A program made the translations under genes and the position numbers. DNA of 64,000 bases, from positions 6,471,401 through 6,535,400 of the forward strand of contig JASFXZ010000013.1 of NCBI GenBank assembly GCA_032209605.1, read 5' to 3'. Every line of letters starts with the position of its first letter. Positions within the stretch are counted from its first letter, which is position 1. A model generated the notes under the pieces. The model ran no database searches, was not told the DNA's origin, and saw nothing but the letters and a program-made list of their open reading frames with translations. Shown here in pieces: positions 15,001 through 30,000 of this stretch. The stretch is from Mactromeris polynyma (Eukaryota; Mollusca; Bivalvia; Venerida; Mactridae).

Positions 15001-18000
15001 GAACATAAAATGATGGATGACAATAGGAGTATCGTCTTGGGGTTTAAACCTGATTTAATGGTGTACCCATGTCATGTGAAGGATGTACAATGCATCACAT
15101 GTACAACATATTCCTCTATCCAGTACATGTTACAAGTCAGGGGCTCCATTATACCCTGGAGTTGACCTTTTTACGCGCGGAATTTCTAAAAACCCACAGT
15201 TTAACCCCAAGGAATGAAGGGTCAATGGTAAAATCTGGACAAACATTATGGAAGTGACCCTTTAGATTCTGCCCCTTATGGAGCCCCTGCAAGTGAAACT
15301 GATTATAATACTATTTTCACTTTAACTAGTTGGCGTTTGTTGCAAAAAAATAATAATTTAATTTATGGGTTATTTTTACTTTTGTTCCAATATCTTACCT
15401 TCATAAAAGACAATGTGTTATTATTGTTATAATTGAATGAGTATGAAACATCTATTTAATATATACTCAGTAAATTTAAAAACGCACAATGTAGGATTTC
15501 TAATTTTTCATTGACCGACATTTTAGGATACAAGAAAGTGTATGTGTATGCAACATGTTTGCTAACTTTCAAGAAAACCGACACGTATATTCATAAAAAA
15601 TGAGTGTCAAAAGTAATACATTGGAATTAAAAGAAGCAAGGTTGGTTAATAATTGTGCTTTCTTGAGTATATATTGGTGTTGTTGTTTGTATGCAATGCT
15701 TTCACAAATATGCATTTGACGGTGTACCTTACAGTTTATCTTGTTGTATTTAAGGTATTTGGTCCTGATGATACGGTTGATTTAACTGGCACTTTCGCGA
15801 ATCAGATAATAGTAACATTGACATCGAAGGTCAGACGTAACCAGCCGTATTATGTTGAAGTTGACATTTCTGCTTGTATTGAAGGTAATTTTTGAGGCGC
15901 TTTAAATAGCGTCTCATTGCTATCATCGTCAACTGGATGGTCTACTCGAAGTACCGCCATATTCATCATCTAAACATAGAACATGTAAAGTCCTTTGATT
16001 TTATTATAGACTTAATGAGTATAATGGCTGATTTGTCGGCGATATATCATTTGTGGAATGGTGGGAGTCTTGATATAAGCGGCTTCTCTGTATTATTTTT
16101 GTCATTTTTGGCGAATGAGTTTACCCGAATAGTTTTAATTACTTAAACGATAATATGGAAAACGTGCAGTCTTGCCTTGGAAGCGCCACTCATGACCTTT
16201 GATTTTACGTTGTACATTTCTTGAGGACATTGCAAAGGCTCCGAGGTTATTAATCTGATCAGTTTTAAAATTCAAGCCACTGATTGGTTCGTTCTGAGCG
16301 CTGTCTTGAAATTGACCAACGACATGGCTTCATTCTGTGATTTACAAACGCAGTTTGATAACTTTGGTCCTTGCTATAAGCCACGCATTGGCAACTTGTA
16401 TCGTTACTAGTTAACTAAGACATTTGTGTTCATACAAGAATGATCTTACCCCGACATGTTTTATTTGTTAAACAAATAAAGTTTCATATTAATTTTAAAC
16501 ACTTTAACGTAAAACGTGAATATATTATTGACTGGATACTATTTAAGAACCGTTTGATCAAATATTCGTTGTGTTTAAGCGCATTCTTTGAACCAATCTG
16601 TCAACTGTACAATGCCCGACACCACCTCCTTTGTTCCTGCTATTCCACATATACAACAATTATGATAATAAAGGACTTAGTGTGAGCGTTTTTTGTCCAA
16701 ATGTCTTATTAAAGGAAACATTGAAGTTGTTATGAATTCTTCAATGTATGAATTCTGATTTTAGTTGAAGAAATTTCAACAACAGAAGTGACAGGCACAA
16801 CTCCTACGGGTAATTGTTTTTATATATTTTGGTATTTTTTATTTCTAAAAAAACGCTTCTTGGTATCGTATTGGCACTACAGCAAATTCGTACATTACGA
16901 TTTTCGCACATCTTAATGTATGGAATTTGGCGTTTGGCTCTGTGCATCTGTTAACAGAATACTTATGTATCAAAACTTAGCCGTTTTTTGATGATTTGAA
17001 ATTTCAGTAAATTGAGATTTTTTAACTATTTTCTGATACATAAAACATTGAAATAATAATTTTTTAAAACGGCTATTTTTTAAATAGACATCGGAAGTAA
17101 CTTGGCTGTCCAAACTGGCTGCCTAAATAAATGTATGTAGTCTCTGAGGCAAGTATGACAGAGATCTGTTAAATATTAGATAATTAGATAATTAGCCATT
17201 TAGATAATGTTAAATTGTGTTTACCTGATCGAAATTCTAAAGTGTAGGAAAAACCTCATCACGTACCGATGTTTAAGGTATATTCTTACACGTACTGTCG
17301 AGGTCTATTTCCGAACGGTTACGGAAATTGCCGAGATGTCGCGATTGTCGATGATAATTATCTTCTATTCAGTGCGATACTCATGTCAGGTTTAAGTAAC
17401 TTCAACGGAAATTCTGAACATCAAAATAATAATGAGCAAATCTCCTCAATTGATTTCTTACAGAATGCAGAGAGAGAATGATTGACGGAGATTCTCCATT
17501 TGTCCGTGTGTCAGCATCATCATCTAAAACTGGATCTAAAGCTGAGGATAGCTTGTTACAGGAACCCAACACATGCTGGCAGGCCGATCCTGATGACGAA
17601 AGTGACCCAAAATTAACTGTATCAATACTCAGTGATGGCGACGCTCTCATTACAAATATCATGCTTACCGTCAAAGGTGTTAGCATGGTAGAAATTGAAT
17701 ATTTACCAAGTTCATATTCCCCCGTAAGTAACATATGGTCATATTAACCGTGAGTTATATAATATTAACTTATTGGGTGTAATGACCTATAACGGCATTC
17801 CCCGTGAGTAATCAATAGTCCTGTCTCCTGGTAAGATTATAAAATGCGTTATAATACGTTATGTCATCTCCCTATATTTCTATACCATAAGAAATTTCTT
17901 AATTATTAGACAGACAATGATTTTCCTCAATTGATATTCGGGTTCGTTCTAGTTTATCATTTGATTACAAACGTGGAATGACATCTAATTTCATTACACC

Positions 18001-21000
18001 CGATACGTTTCCTTGTGCGTTTTCATGTCAGAAATCGTCGCATTCAAGACTTGACAGCGAACTTTCTTCAAATAACGTTAGGGGTTAAATGTCCTCTTCA
18101 TTGTCAAGTTATGTACAAAACAGCGAAATAACACATATTTCGGTCATTACAGTCAAACTTGTGTTAAAGACCACCTGCGAACAAAGACCACTATTGCAAA
18201 ACCTGTCTGCAAAGACCACCAATTTTATCTCCCATCAGACCATTTTCAATGATATTTAATCTGTTAATAGAGACCACCTGTAAACAAAGACCACATTTTG
18301 CTGTTCCCATGGGTGGTATTTACAGACAGGTTTGACTGTATTACCAAATATTTAAAAACATAATAGAATAATTACACAAAATATGTTATGACGCTAATGC
18401 TTCTGAGCTTCGTTTTTTGTATATAAAACAGTATAAATCGTATGCCAGACAGTTCTTAACTGAGACTGGATACCAGTCTCAGAATGCAGCCTAGCTATTG
18501 GTCAAGTTAAAGAATGCACTCAGAACAAACTGATCGGATGGTTACGTATTGAGACTGGTATTCAAACTCAGATTCTAGACTCAGTGTTCCTAAACAGAAA
18601 AATAAAATCTAAACAATTCCTGACAACAGTTTTTCCCAACATTTATGAATCTCTATTTTTCTTTCATCATTTCAGCCCCTACGTATCATAAGTGACCCCA
18701 CGATTCCATCAGATATTGAATTTTATACCCCAGCCGGCAAACCTGCGCAGACAATCAAAATCAAAGTAATACCAGCCGACAACATGAATGCACGTGTTTG
18801 TGGACTGGCAATTGCTGCCTGCTTTCATGCATCTAGTAAGTGGGAAACTCGTCTATTTATTTATTCATCGATACATTGGCTCGCCTATATTCTTCATATG
18901 AGCGCTGCTCTGGTATTTACAATCTCTTCTGTAAGTGACGTCATTTCAAGAAAACGCAACATGTGATGTCACTATTTGCAAAAGTGTGATGTCACTATTT
19001 GCAAAAGTGTTAAAATATTTACTCCATATCGTGACTTCGTTTTCATATTGCCATATGAGGCAAATATTGCTAAATGTCAGTACATGGTGATGTCACATGT
19101 GACGTTTCCTGGATATGACGTCACTTCAAGAAGAGGTTGGAAGTCGTACAGCGGCGCTCAAATGAAAAAAAAACTTCTCACTGCGCCACAGCCTAAACGA
19201 TTTTATAACCTAACGGAGTGGGATTTCTTAGTACAGTATTAAGAATCGTTTGACTAGATACTACATGTATAAATAACTTAAGTGTTCGATTCTAAAGGAA
19301 CCTTCTAAATTCGTTTTTACTTGATAAGCGCCCCAGACCGGCACGTTGTGAAGAGTTTATTTGTAAAATACATGGTAACTATCACTTTGGATGGTTAATG
19401 TCCGCCAAATAAAATGAATTAACCAATATTTCTAGTAAGATTCACGTTACTTTGTTTGACTGCCTTATATGTTCAAAGGTTCAAACCAACATCACGCTTC
19501 ACGCTTGATACATGGATATATCGTTGTCCTGTTTATTAATCGTTGATTCTAAATGTAAACCTCCGATTCATGCGATAAAAATGTCAGTTATTTGTGAAAG
19601 TCAGAAAATCATGTATATATGAAATTCTGTTAATGCCATCATGTTTCGCTTTTGGTAACGATACGCTTATACGCTACTATGGCACTAACAGAATTCCATA
19701 TAAACATCTAGGAACAGTTCAGTTAAAAGAAATAAATACATTGAGCTTCAACGCGACATTTATACTACAATGTCATACGATATCATGAAGATAACATTCT
19801 GATTTCTTTCAGTATCTACTATTACTCCTATACCCAGCACTGTTACACCTTCCCTATCTTCTAGTATCCTCATCTCATCATCTACCTCAGGTATGTATAT
19901 CATCTTACTGTACAACTGTGATTTACCATAGGTAATATATCGACATTACATATCTATGTCATCATCGTCCTCATGTATGTATATCATCTTACTGTACAAC
20001 TGTGATTTACCATAGGTAATATATCGACATTACATATCTATGTCATCCCATCATCTACCTCAGGTATGTATATCATCTTACCATAAAATGTGATTTACCA
20101 TAGGTAATATATCGACATTACATATCTATGTCATCATCGTCCTCATGTATGTATATCATCTTACTGTACAACTGTGATTTACCATAGGTAATATATCGAC
20201 ATAACATATCTATGTCATCCCATCATCTACCTCAGGTATGTATATCATCTTACTGTACAACTGTGATTTACCATAGGTAATATATCGACATAACATATCT
20301 ATGTCATCCCATCATCTACCTCAGGTATGTATATCATGTTACCATAAAATGTGATTTACCATAGGTAGTAAACCAACATAACATATCTATGTCATCTCAT
20401 CATCGTCCTCAGGTATGCATATCATGTTACCATAAAATGAGATTACCATAGGTAATCTACCAACATTACATATCTATGTCATCTCATCATCGTCCTCAGG
20501 TATGTATATCATGTTACCATAAAATGTGATTTACCATAGGTAATATACCAACATTACATATCTATGTCATCTCATCATCGTCCTCAGGTATGCATATCAT
20601 GTTACCATAAAATGTGATTTACCATAGGTAATATACCAACATTACATATCTATGTCATCTCATCATCGTCCTCAGGTATGTATATCATCTTACTGTACAA
20701 CTGTGATTTACCATAGGTAATATATCGACATTACATATCTATGTCATCTCATCATCGTCCTCAGGTATGTATATCATCTTACTGTACAACTGTGATTTAC
20801 CATAGGTAATATATCGACATTACATATCTATGTCATCTCATCATCGTCCTCAGGTATGTATATCATCTTACTGTACAACTGTGATTCACCATAGGTAATA
20901 TACCAACATTACATATCTATGTCATCTCATCATCGTCCTCAGGTATGTATAATATGTTACTGTAAATTGTTATTTACCATAGGTAATATACCAACATTAC

Positions 21001-24000
21001 ATATCTATGTCATCTCATCATCGTCCTCAGGTATGTATAATATGTTACTGTAAATTGTTATTTACCTTAGGTAATATATCAACATTACCATGTCTATGTG
21101 ATTTGTCTCAGTTACATATCCATGTACACAGTTTGTTATTACAACATGATAATTCAGCATTCACGACAACTCTGCCACATATGAACTAAAACCGAATGAG
21201 CATTGGCACTTCATCGAGGCTATTATGCATCATATGATAATGAATACAAATAACAGTAACAAGACAAATTCTTTTTGTAGAAATATTAATATTACAATCT
21301 TTATATTTGCAGAAATGTGTATGGAAGAATTAGTTCGTCAGTGTAAACTGACTTACAGTTCTAAGAAACCATCATCTGGTGATGGTTCATTTGACGACGA
21401 ACCATGGCGACCCCAAGCCTCGGAGTCTAATCCTTCAATTACAGCCACATTCAGCGCAGAGATGCTTATTAAGCAAATCACGGTTATGGGAAACAAAATG
21501 CAATTTATGGTGGAATATAAAACATTACGTGGAAAATGGGAAACTGAATATGACGACAATGATGTTCCCATGGTAACGTATTTTATATCTTTAAGTTAAC
21601 ATTGCCATTCGTATTAATTAATATGTTTAAAACAATCTATGATAAGCATTGTACAATGAGACCACAAGGCAAAATGTGGATGCAGTATGGGGTTACGATG
21701 TTTTAGGCTACATAAACCTTGGTATAACGTATAAGGATGAAAATACCATTTTTTTGGAGTTCATACATGTAAACCTTGATCAGTTGCACCAAGTGAATAA
21801 AGACCTTGTGTGTCTGATCCGAGTTTAAACATCCGTTAACACCAATCAGTGGTATTTAAATCCTATAATTGGTTATGCTTTTACCTCAAACTAAACATGT
21901 CAATCAATCAATCAATTTATAAATTGATCAACCAATCAACCTACCAAACGTTAAAGCTATTACCAAGCTAATCTTAATTTAAATTGCTCGGTGACATGAC
22001 ACATCTTGTGATAACCATTAACTTTAGGGACGCAGGAAAAGTAATATCAAAGCTCTGCCGAAGTAATATTATACTACACTTTATATTAAATGTTTGAAAA
22101 GTTAGAACTCTCCACAGACTTGAAGTTATCAAAATGATAATATCTAATCATTTAATTCATGTTTGTTTATTTTTAAACAGATATTTAGAGTAAGAAACGA
22201 GGACGAAAGAGTTGATTTCAAGTTGAGCCCAATCAAAGTTACAGCGATTAGAATCAGAGTCACTTCTACAACGGAAGTTTCATTCCAGATCGAGATATAC
22301 GGTTGTGAGGTTGGAGAAATAGGTGTGTTTTTTGTTGCAAACTATAATTTTATACGTACATGTATGGTCAGTCAGACCATTCCTTGCGCCCCTGTTCCCT
22401 TACGTATGTACCATTGGGCCTCCTCAAATGCCTTATGTTTTACGAATTGTTGTTTTCCCAGAGGTCTGTGTGGGGAGGCACTGTCTTGTGTATGTGGCGG
22501 TCCCTGTAGCAACGTATTCTCTCACTTTTACTAGATATAATCTGAATTAAATGAATATTGAATACGCACTCATTGTTAGAACTTAGGAGATTATCTCAGT
22601 GATTTGTCTTTCATTTTACAGAAACTACGACGGCAACTACAGCTAGTTATTCTTCAATAACATTACCTTCATCATCAGGTATAGTTAAATGTGTTACTAG
22701 CTATCAGATGTATAATGTTTCATAGTGAGTAGCAATCCAATCAGTGTGAACAATCTGTCCTGGCAAGCAAGGCGTGGTTTGACTCTTGTGTTTACTTAAT
22801 GTGATTGTGCATACTTTTTCAATGCTTTTATCACCTTGATTTCGAGATACATAATTATACAACTGTCATCCAAAAGAGTATTTTTGAATTTCATTACTTT
22901 TTTATGCAGAATTTCAAATAAGACATGTATGACCATGAAGTAAAATTATTCATCCCACTTCTGTGATGGATAGTTAAGAATTAACAAGTTGCACATCTCA
23001 CCAGCAGCATCAATCGGCCATCATCCAAAACAAACACAACACAGAAATAAGATAAATTGATTCAGTAAAAAATTATAAATACTTCTACAGCAAATTATTG
23101 TGGTGTCAAAACGCATTTTCAACTTATTGCATTTGACACAAAAATGGAACTACATTAACTGCAATGGGAATTGTCGAAGTGTGAAGGAACTTTTGGAGGG
23201 CAGTGTATAGATACATAATAACATCAATAAATATGACATAGCTAGGTACAAACACATGATGCAATCTTGGTTTCCCACCATTTTATATTGAGAAGAGGAT
23301 CTTACACAACTGTTCACTTTTATTGATTCTTCTTCACGAGTTTTTGCCGAATAAATTCAATAAAATGACCACGCATGTAAGATTATGTTAATGACCTACC
23401 AGAAGAAACAGCAATTTTCGTTATTACATTAATTAAACTTCATATATGCAAGCAAAGTATGGCGTGTGTAATTTGGTCATCTGTAAACAAAAGCTGACGC
23501 AACAAAAAGTAGTTCCGATAAAAAAAAATCAAGATCATTATATCACATCGCTTGTTTTGTTGTGACGTCACGTACATGATTTGTTATTTCATTTGAGAAT
23601 AATCGAAGATGAGTGTTATAAACATTCTACACCGTATGTTCTCTTATAATTGTGGTAAAAGCTGATTTGAAATATCTGCTTGTTTGCTTTGTTGACCGTT
23701 TTGTTTTCTTTACAGCACCAGAATCAAGCTCAGGTTCATATTTAACTGGAGAAACAACGCCTTGCTATCTTACAGAAGGCATGGAAGAGCCTTTCAATAT
23801 ACCATCCAATGTCATCTTTACTGATGATGACTCAGCAAAAAAGAATATAGATAACATTAGGCCTAACAGTGATATGCCATTGACGATCAAAAAGAACGAA
23901 CCTGTCATAAGGATAGTTCTTCCAAACGTTTATGTGGAATCCGTTTCCCTGCCCACGGATATTAATGCTAATAAATTCCGCGTTTCAATCAAACGTCCAT

Positions 24001-27000
24001 CCGATGATGACCTTAAACCTCTGCAGAACGGAAAAGTAAGTCTTTACAGAAATCAATAAACATTTTCCCCCTTGTTCGGCTTATCTTGCAGTCTTATTTT
24101 AATAAGTCCCACATTTCTGTCATTAAGTTTATTATTATTCTCTCTTGGCGTTATAGTTCATATCTCTTAATTTCATTACCTTCGACTCGTACTTCGTGTT
24201 TTAATTCGTGCCAATATATGTTGTTAAACGTTTGTCGTTGAGTCATACGACGTTTAAGTTCGATGTCGGCACGATTTGTCAGTGTGACATTCCCTCCTCT
24301 TCATATTTTTTATGTTTAACAGAATGGCTAACTTTTTATTAAAAAAATCTTACAAGACATTCAAATGTGAATCAGCTTTGATCTAATTGTACTATAATTG
24401 ATGATCTTAGGCGGATGAAATCGGTTATACTATTTCAGAAATTCAACTCAGATGATACAATTCCAGTCAATCGGAGAGTGTCCGAGATCGATATTGAATT
24501 ATTTGGGGACGCTCCATACAAAATACGTGTCAGCGTTGTTGGCTGTTTTGAGTCAGGTAATGTTTCATAAAATTTATTTCTTGTTTTCCCAAGAATTCAA
24601 GCATTCCAGAAAGTCACTGAGATTCGTCTAAGCATTGTCACACATGTCATACAACAATATTCTTACAACGTCATCTTCACATTACAGTATGTCCGTAGCA
24701 AACATTTACATTTGAATACTGAAAATGCAATTTTGAAATTAATGTAATTCAAACAATATTTGCAGTAAACAAGACAGAAAATAATTTTGTTGATTTCAGG
24801 AATAACTACCCCCGTTGTGTCATCATCGACTTTCACATCGTCGCCACCGTCCAGTTACATTCATGTTACAAGTCAAGAGAATCCATCATCAAGTTCTACA
24901 CCATGCATGCTCGTTTCTGGAATGGACAGACCGCAATATATACCTGATGATGATATTTCCACTAATGATCCAAATTCAGTTGGCAGTCTGAGGTACAATT
25001 TGAAAAAGAAACTATTCAATTTTATTTTCATTATTTTTACAAATTTACCGGGAAATTACCTCCAGTCGCAAACGCCCATCCTCGGTCGAATTGTACGTTT
25101 TGTGATGAGTTCAGCTTGTATGCGTATTAATCACGTGGTTATTGATTAGGTTAGCTAATATTCCGTTCAGACTCGAAAATACACAATAAAGTGTAATACA
25201 TCTAGGTGCAGGTATTTTGGCAAATAACGTAACATTGTCAATTCTGTATCATTTAGCAGATAGAAATATGTCCATACTTAAATGTACAGTTTCAACAGGT
25301 AAAATAATATATATGTAGCAGGTATCATGCCAAGTTCTATACATTTACATGTAACGTAATTATACCTGTTTTGAAAATGTCTATTTTCTTTGTACCCTTT
25401 CTCGATTAAAAGCCAACCAAACAAACTATTTTAATGTGTTCATTTTACAGACCCTCTGATAAAAATCCATTGACTTCTGACATGTCAGTACTTGTAATCA
25501 AAATAAATGTTCCTGTTGATGTACGAACAACAGAAGTACGACTACCAGACAACACAAACGTTGAAACATTTACTGTGGAAGTCAAGCGTCCAAACGGAAA
25601 TATTGAACCTGTGGACGATTTAGAAGTAAGTGTCGGTAAAATAATGCCAAAAAGTGTACGTGAATTCAGACGAAATCATTGTTCGGCGAAAAATCTATGA
25701 AATGAATATGAATATAAAACAATACACATGAAAATATAAGTAAATATTTCTTGTGCATTAAGTTACACAAAGAAAATGTCATGCAATTTCGAACGGTAAC
25801 CAAATAACATAGAACTCGAACTATGTCGACATTAATACATAACGTACGGTTATGGAATTTTAGTTACAAGGATTTAGTATTTGGTATTATAAATACGAAC
25901 CAGCGCTAAAACTTCTTCAAATGTTATCACAATTATTATCAAACCCATTGAAGCCATTCTTACACAGCATTTTTCGACACAATATCGTAGCAAAAATTCT
26001 AAGTATTTCTAAATAAGTGGTGTATAATGCCACCCTTTGGTGCCCTTAAATGGCTTTACAATATATGTAGCTTTTTATAATAGCTTAATATTTCCAATTT
26101 TAAATACATTAAATCGATATACAAATATTATAAATATTGGCCATGCTATTGAAGGTCTTCGCACCGATTCTGTAGAGGAAAATAGGTAACCAAATTGTTG
26201 TTGATTACAGAAAAATGAACCAACGGATAAAGTCTACTTACCCAATACGAGATTTCAACAAGTAATAATAAAAGTACAAAGAAAAAACCCAAACAAGAAA
26301 GTTGTAGTGACAGTTGAGGTTATCGGATGCTTTGAAACAGGTACATTTTAAAACACATCACATTATTCAAAATAAGTGAACAAATTCCGCTGGACTCCCA
26401 AGAGATACGAGAAGGAATACGACGCATTTTTAAAAAAATGACTAACTGTTAAATTCATGTTCTAGTGCATCACGAGTTTATAGTTATGCATCAAACAAAA
26501 TTTCATTATTATTTATAGAAAGAACAACGGAGTACATTTCCACGACATCAACGACATCAGGATACATACCTCCAAGCACTAGTTCCGGTTTTGTACAACC
26601 AAGCACCAGTTCAGGATACGTGCCACCTAGCACTAGTTCTGGATTTGTACCACCAAGCACCAGTTCAGGATACGTGCCACCTAGCACAAGTTCCGGATTC
26701 GTGCCACTTACCTCCAGTTCAGGGTACGTGCCTCCAAGCACCAGTTCTGGATTTGTACCACCAAGCACCAGTTCAGGATACGTGCCACCGAGCACTAGTT
26801 CTGGATTTGTACCACCAAGCACCAGTTCAGGATACGTGCCACCTAGCACAAGTTCCGGATTCGTGCCACTAACCTCAAGTTCAGGATACGTGCCACCAAG
26901 CACCAGTTCAGGATACGTGCCACCTAGCACAAGTTCCGGATTCGTGCCACTTACCTCCAGTTCAGGGTACGTGCCTCCAAGCACCAGTTCTGGATTTGTA

Positions 27001-30000
27001 CCACCAAGCACCAGTTCAGGATACGTGCCACCAAGCACCAGTTCTGGATTTGTACCACCAAGCACCAGTTCAGGATACGTGCCACCTAGCACAAGTTCCG
27101 GATTCGTGCCACCTAGCACCAGTTCAGGATACGTGCCACCAAGCACCAGTTCAGGATTCGTGCCACCTAGCACCAGTTCAGGATACGTGCCACCAAGTAC
27201 CAGTTCAGGATACGTACCTCCAAGCACATCTTCTGGCACGTTTTGTAACGTTAAGGAAGGAATGGACTATCCACAGTTTATCCCGGACAAAAACATAAGA
27301 GATGACAACGATAAAGTACCGAAAGACGTGGACCGTTTACGACCGAACAGCAACAAGCCATTCTCTGTCGACAAGAACAAATACGTTCTCAAGATATGGT
27401 TCATGCCAGCAGTTCCCCTTCAGTCGTTTAAATTAGTCAAACCAGACAATGTTGACTCGATTACAGTCTGGTACATTAAACCAACGTCGAGGGCATCAAG
27501 AGGACTTCCAGTCGTAACTGTACGTATACTTGTTATGCACCGTATTTTAGCAGATGTTTTATCTTTATACACCATATGTGTTATGCAATATTGAAATAAT
27601 TATTCGAGTTTTAGTGAAACAGCTCATGGCGTGTGCTCGTGGCTCTCGTGTTACCGAACAATTCATGTGTCTAGTCGTGATGTCTTATTTTTGAACATTG
27701 CAATGTAGTCTTTATGGATTTCAAACACGGCGTTCTTATTTCGTAGTAACAAACACTAGTATACTGACATTTAAAATGGAATCTTTGTTGATTTATTTCT
27801 TGAAAAACGCGTATTCAGAGTGACAGGATTGGAAGCCAAGTTTGCAACAAATTGACAAACAATGTCAATGATTTCATGTAATTGTGGTCAACACTGCTAT
27901 CACTTGCTTGCCCCTTAAAACTGTGCAAGTCTATTAATGCCTTTTGTATTAGGGCGTACATCAATATTTTCCACAGAATAGTCTATCAGGTTGTCCATGT
28001 TTGTGACGTTTTAGTACAATGTACTTATCGTCATCGTTCGTTACAATATTACAGGATGAGGAACCGACAACAACAGTTCGATTCCCCGGACAGCCCGAAG
28101 CAGTTGATATCATAGTTGAAGTAACAAGAAATAAGCCGAACAGACCGATGAGCTTCAGGATCGCAGTGAAAGCTTGCTTCGAGGAAGTCACTGGTTCAAC
28201 AAGTTCCTCGTCAGCCCTTGTTCCAAGCGTATCAACGTCTTCAGGATATGTTGTGCCAAGTACCTCGACTAGTTCAGGATACGTGCCTCCAAGCACAAGT
28301 TCTGGTTTTGTTCCACCAAGCACCAGTTCAGGATACGTGCCACCGAGCACTAGTTCAGGATTTGTACCGCCAAGCACCAGTTCAGGATACGTGCCACCTA
28401 GCACAAGTTCCGGATTCGTGCCTCTTACCTCCAGTTCAGGATACGTGCCACCAAGCACCAGTTCAGGATTTGTACCACCAAGCACGAGTTCAGGATACGT
28501 GCCACCTAGCACAAGTTCCGGATTCGTACCACTTACTTCTAGTTCAGGATACGTGCCACCAAGCACCAGTTCAGGATTTGTTCCACCAAGCACCAGTTCA
28601 GGATACGTGCATTCAGAAACCAGTTCCGGTTTTGTACCACCAAGCACAAGTTCGGGATACGTGCCAACTAGCACAAGTTCCGGATTCGTGCCACCTAGCA
28701 CCAGTTCAGGATACGTGCCACCAAGCACCAGTTCAGGATTTGTACCACCAAGCACCAGTTCTGGATACGTGCCACCTAGCACAAGTTCCGGATTCGTGCC
28801 ACCTAGCACCAGTTCAGGATACGTGCCACCAAGCACCAGTTCAGGATTCGTGCCACCTAGCACCAGTTCAGGATACGTGCCACCAAGCACCAGTTCAGGA
28901 TTCGTGCCACCTAGCACCAGTTCAGGATACGTGCCACCAAGTACCAGTTCAGGATTCGTACCTCCAAGCACATCTTCTGGCACGGTTTGTAACGTTAAGG
29001 AAGGAATGGATGATCCACAGTTTATCCCGGACAAAAACATAAGAGATGACAACGATAAAGTACCGAAAGACGTGGACCGTTTACGACCTAACAGCAACAA
29101 GCCATTCTCTGTCGACAAGAACAAATACGTTCTCAAGATATGGTTCATGCCAGCAGTTCCCCTTCAGTCGTTTAAATTAGTCAAACCAGACAATGTTGAC
29201 TCGATTACAGTCTGGTACATTAAACCAACGTCGAGGGCATCAAGAGGACTTCCAGTCGTAACTGTACGTATACTTGTTATGCACCGTATATTAGCAGATG
29301 TTTTATCTTTATACACCATATGTGTTATGCAATATTGAAATAATTATTCGAGTTTTAGTGAAACAGCTCATGGCGTGTGCTCGTGGCTCTCGTTTTACCG
29401 AACAATTCATGTGTCTAGTGGTGATGTCTGATTTTTGAACATTGCAATGTAGTCTTTATGGATTTCAAACACGGCGTTCTTATTTCGTAGTAACAAACAC
29501 TAGTATACTGACATTTAAAATGGAATCTTTGTTGATTTATTTCTTGAAAAACGCGTATTCAGAGTGACAGGATTGAAAGCCAAGTTTGCAACAAATTGAC
29601 AAACAATGTCAATGATTTCATGTAATTGTGGTCAACACTGCTATCACTTGCTTGCCCCTTAAAACTGTGCAAGTCTATTAATGCCTTTTGTATTAAGGCG
29701 TACATCAATATTTTCCACAGAGTAGTCTATCAGTCGTAACTGTACGTATACTTGTTATGCACCGTATTATAGCAGATGTTTTATCTTTATACACCATATG
29801 TGTTATGCAATATTGAAATAATTATTCGAGTTTTAGTGAAACAGCTCATGGCGTGTGCTCGTGGCTCTCGTGTTACCGAACAATTTATGTGTCTAGTCGT
29901 GATGTCTGATTTTTGAACATTGCAATGTAGTCTTTATGGATTTCAAACACGGCGTTCTTATTTCGTAGTAACAAACACTAGTATACTGACATTTAAAATG

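Noticed and set aside
28218..29042. Second plus-strand frame in the arrays (HQAPVQDTC repeats)
   Set aside because: Shadow frame of the same 27-bp repeat. It does not encode the flanking conserved half-domains and is not phase-compatible with the splice sites.
27961..29148. Long minus-strand open frames across the arrays (PELVLGGTY repeats), recurring in each unit
   Set aside because: They mirror the 27-bp linker repeat, which is stop-free in several frames. They cross real plus-strand splice sites and half-domains.
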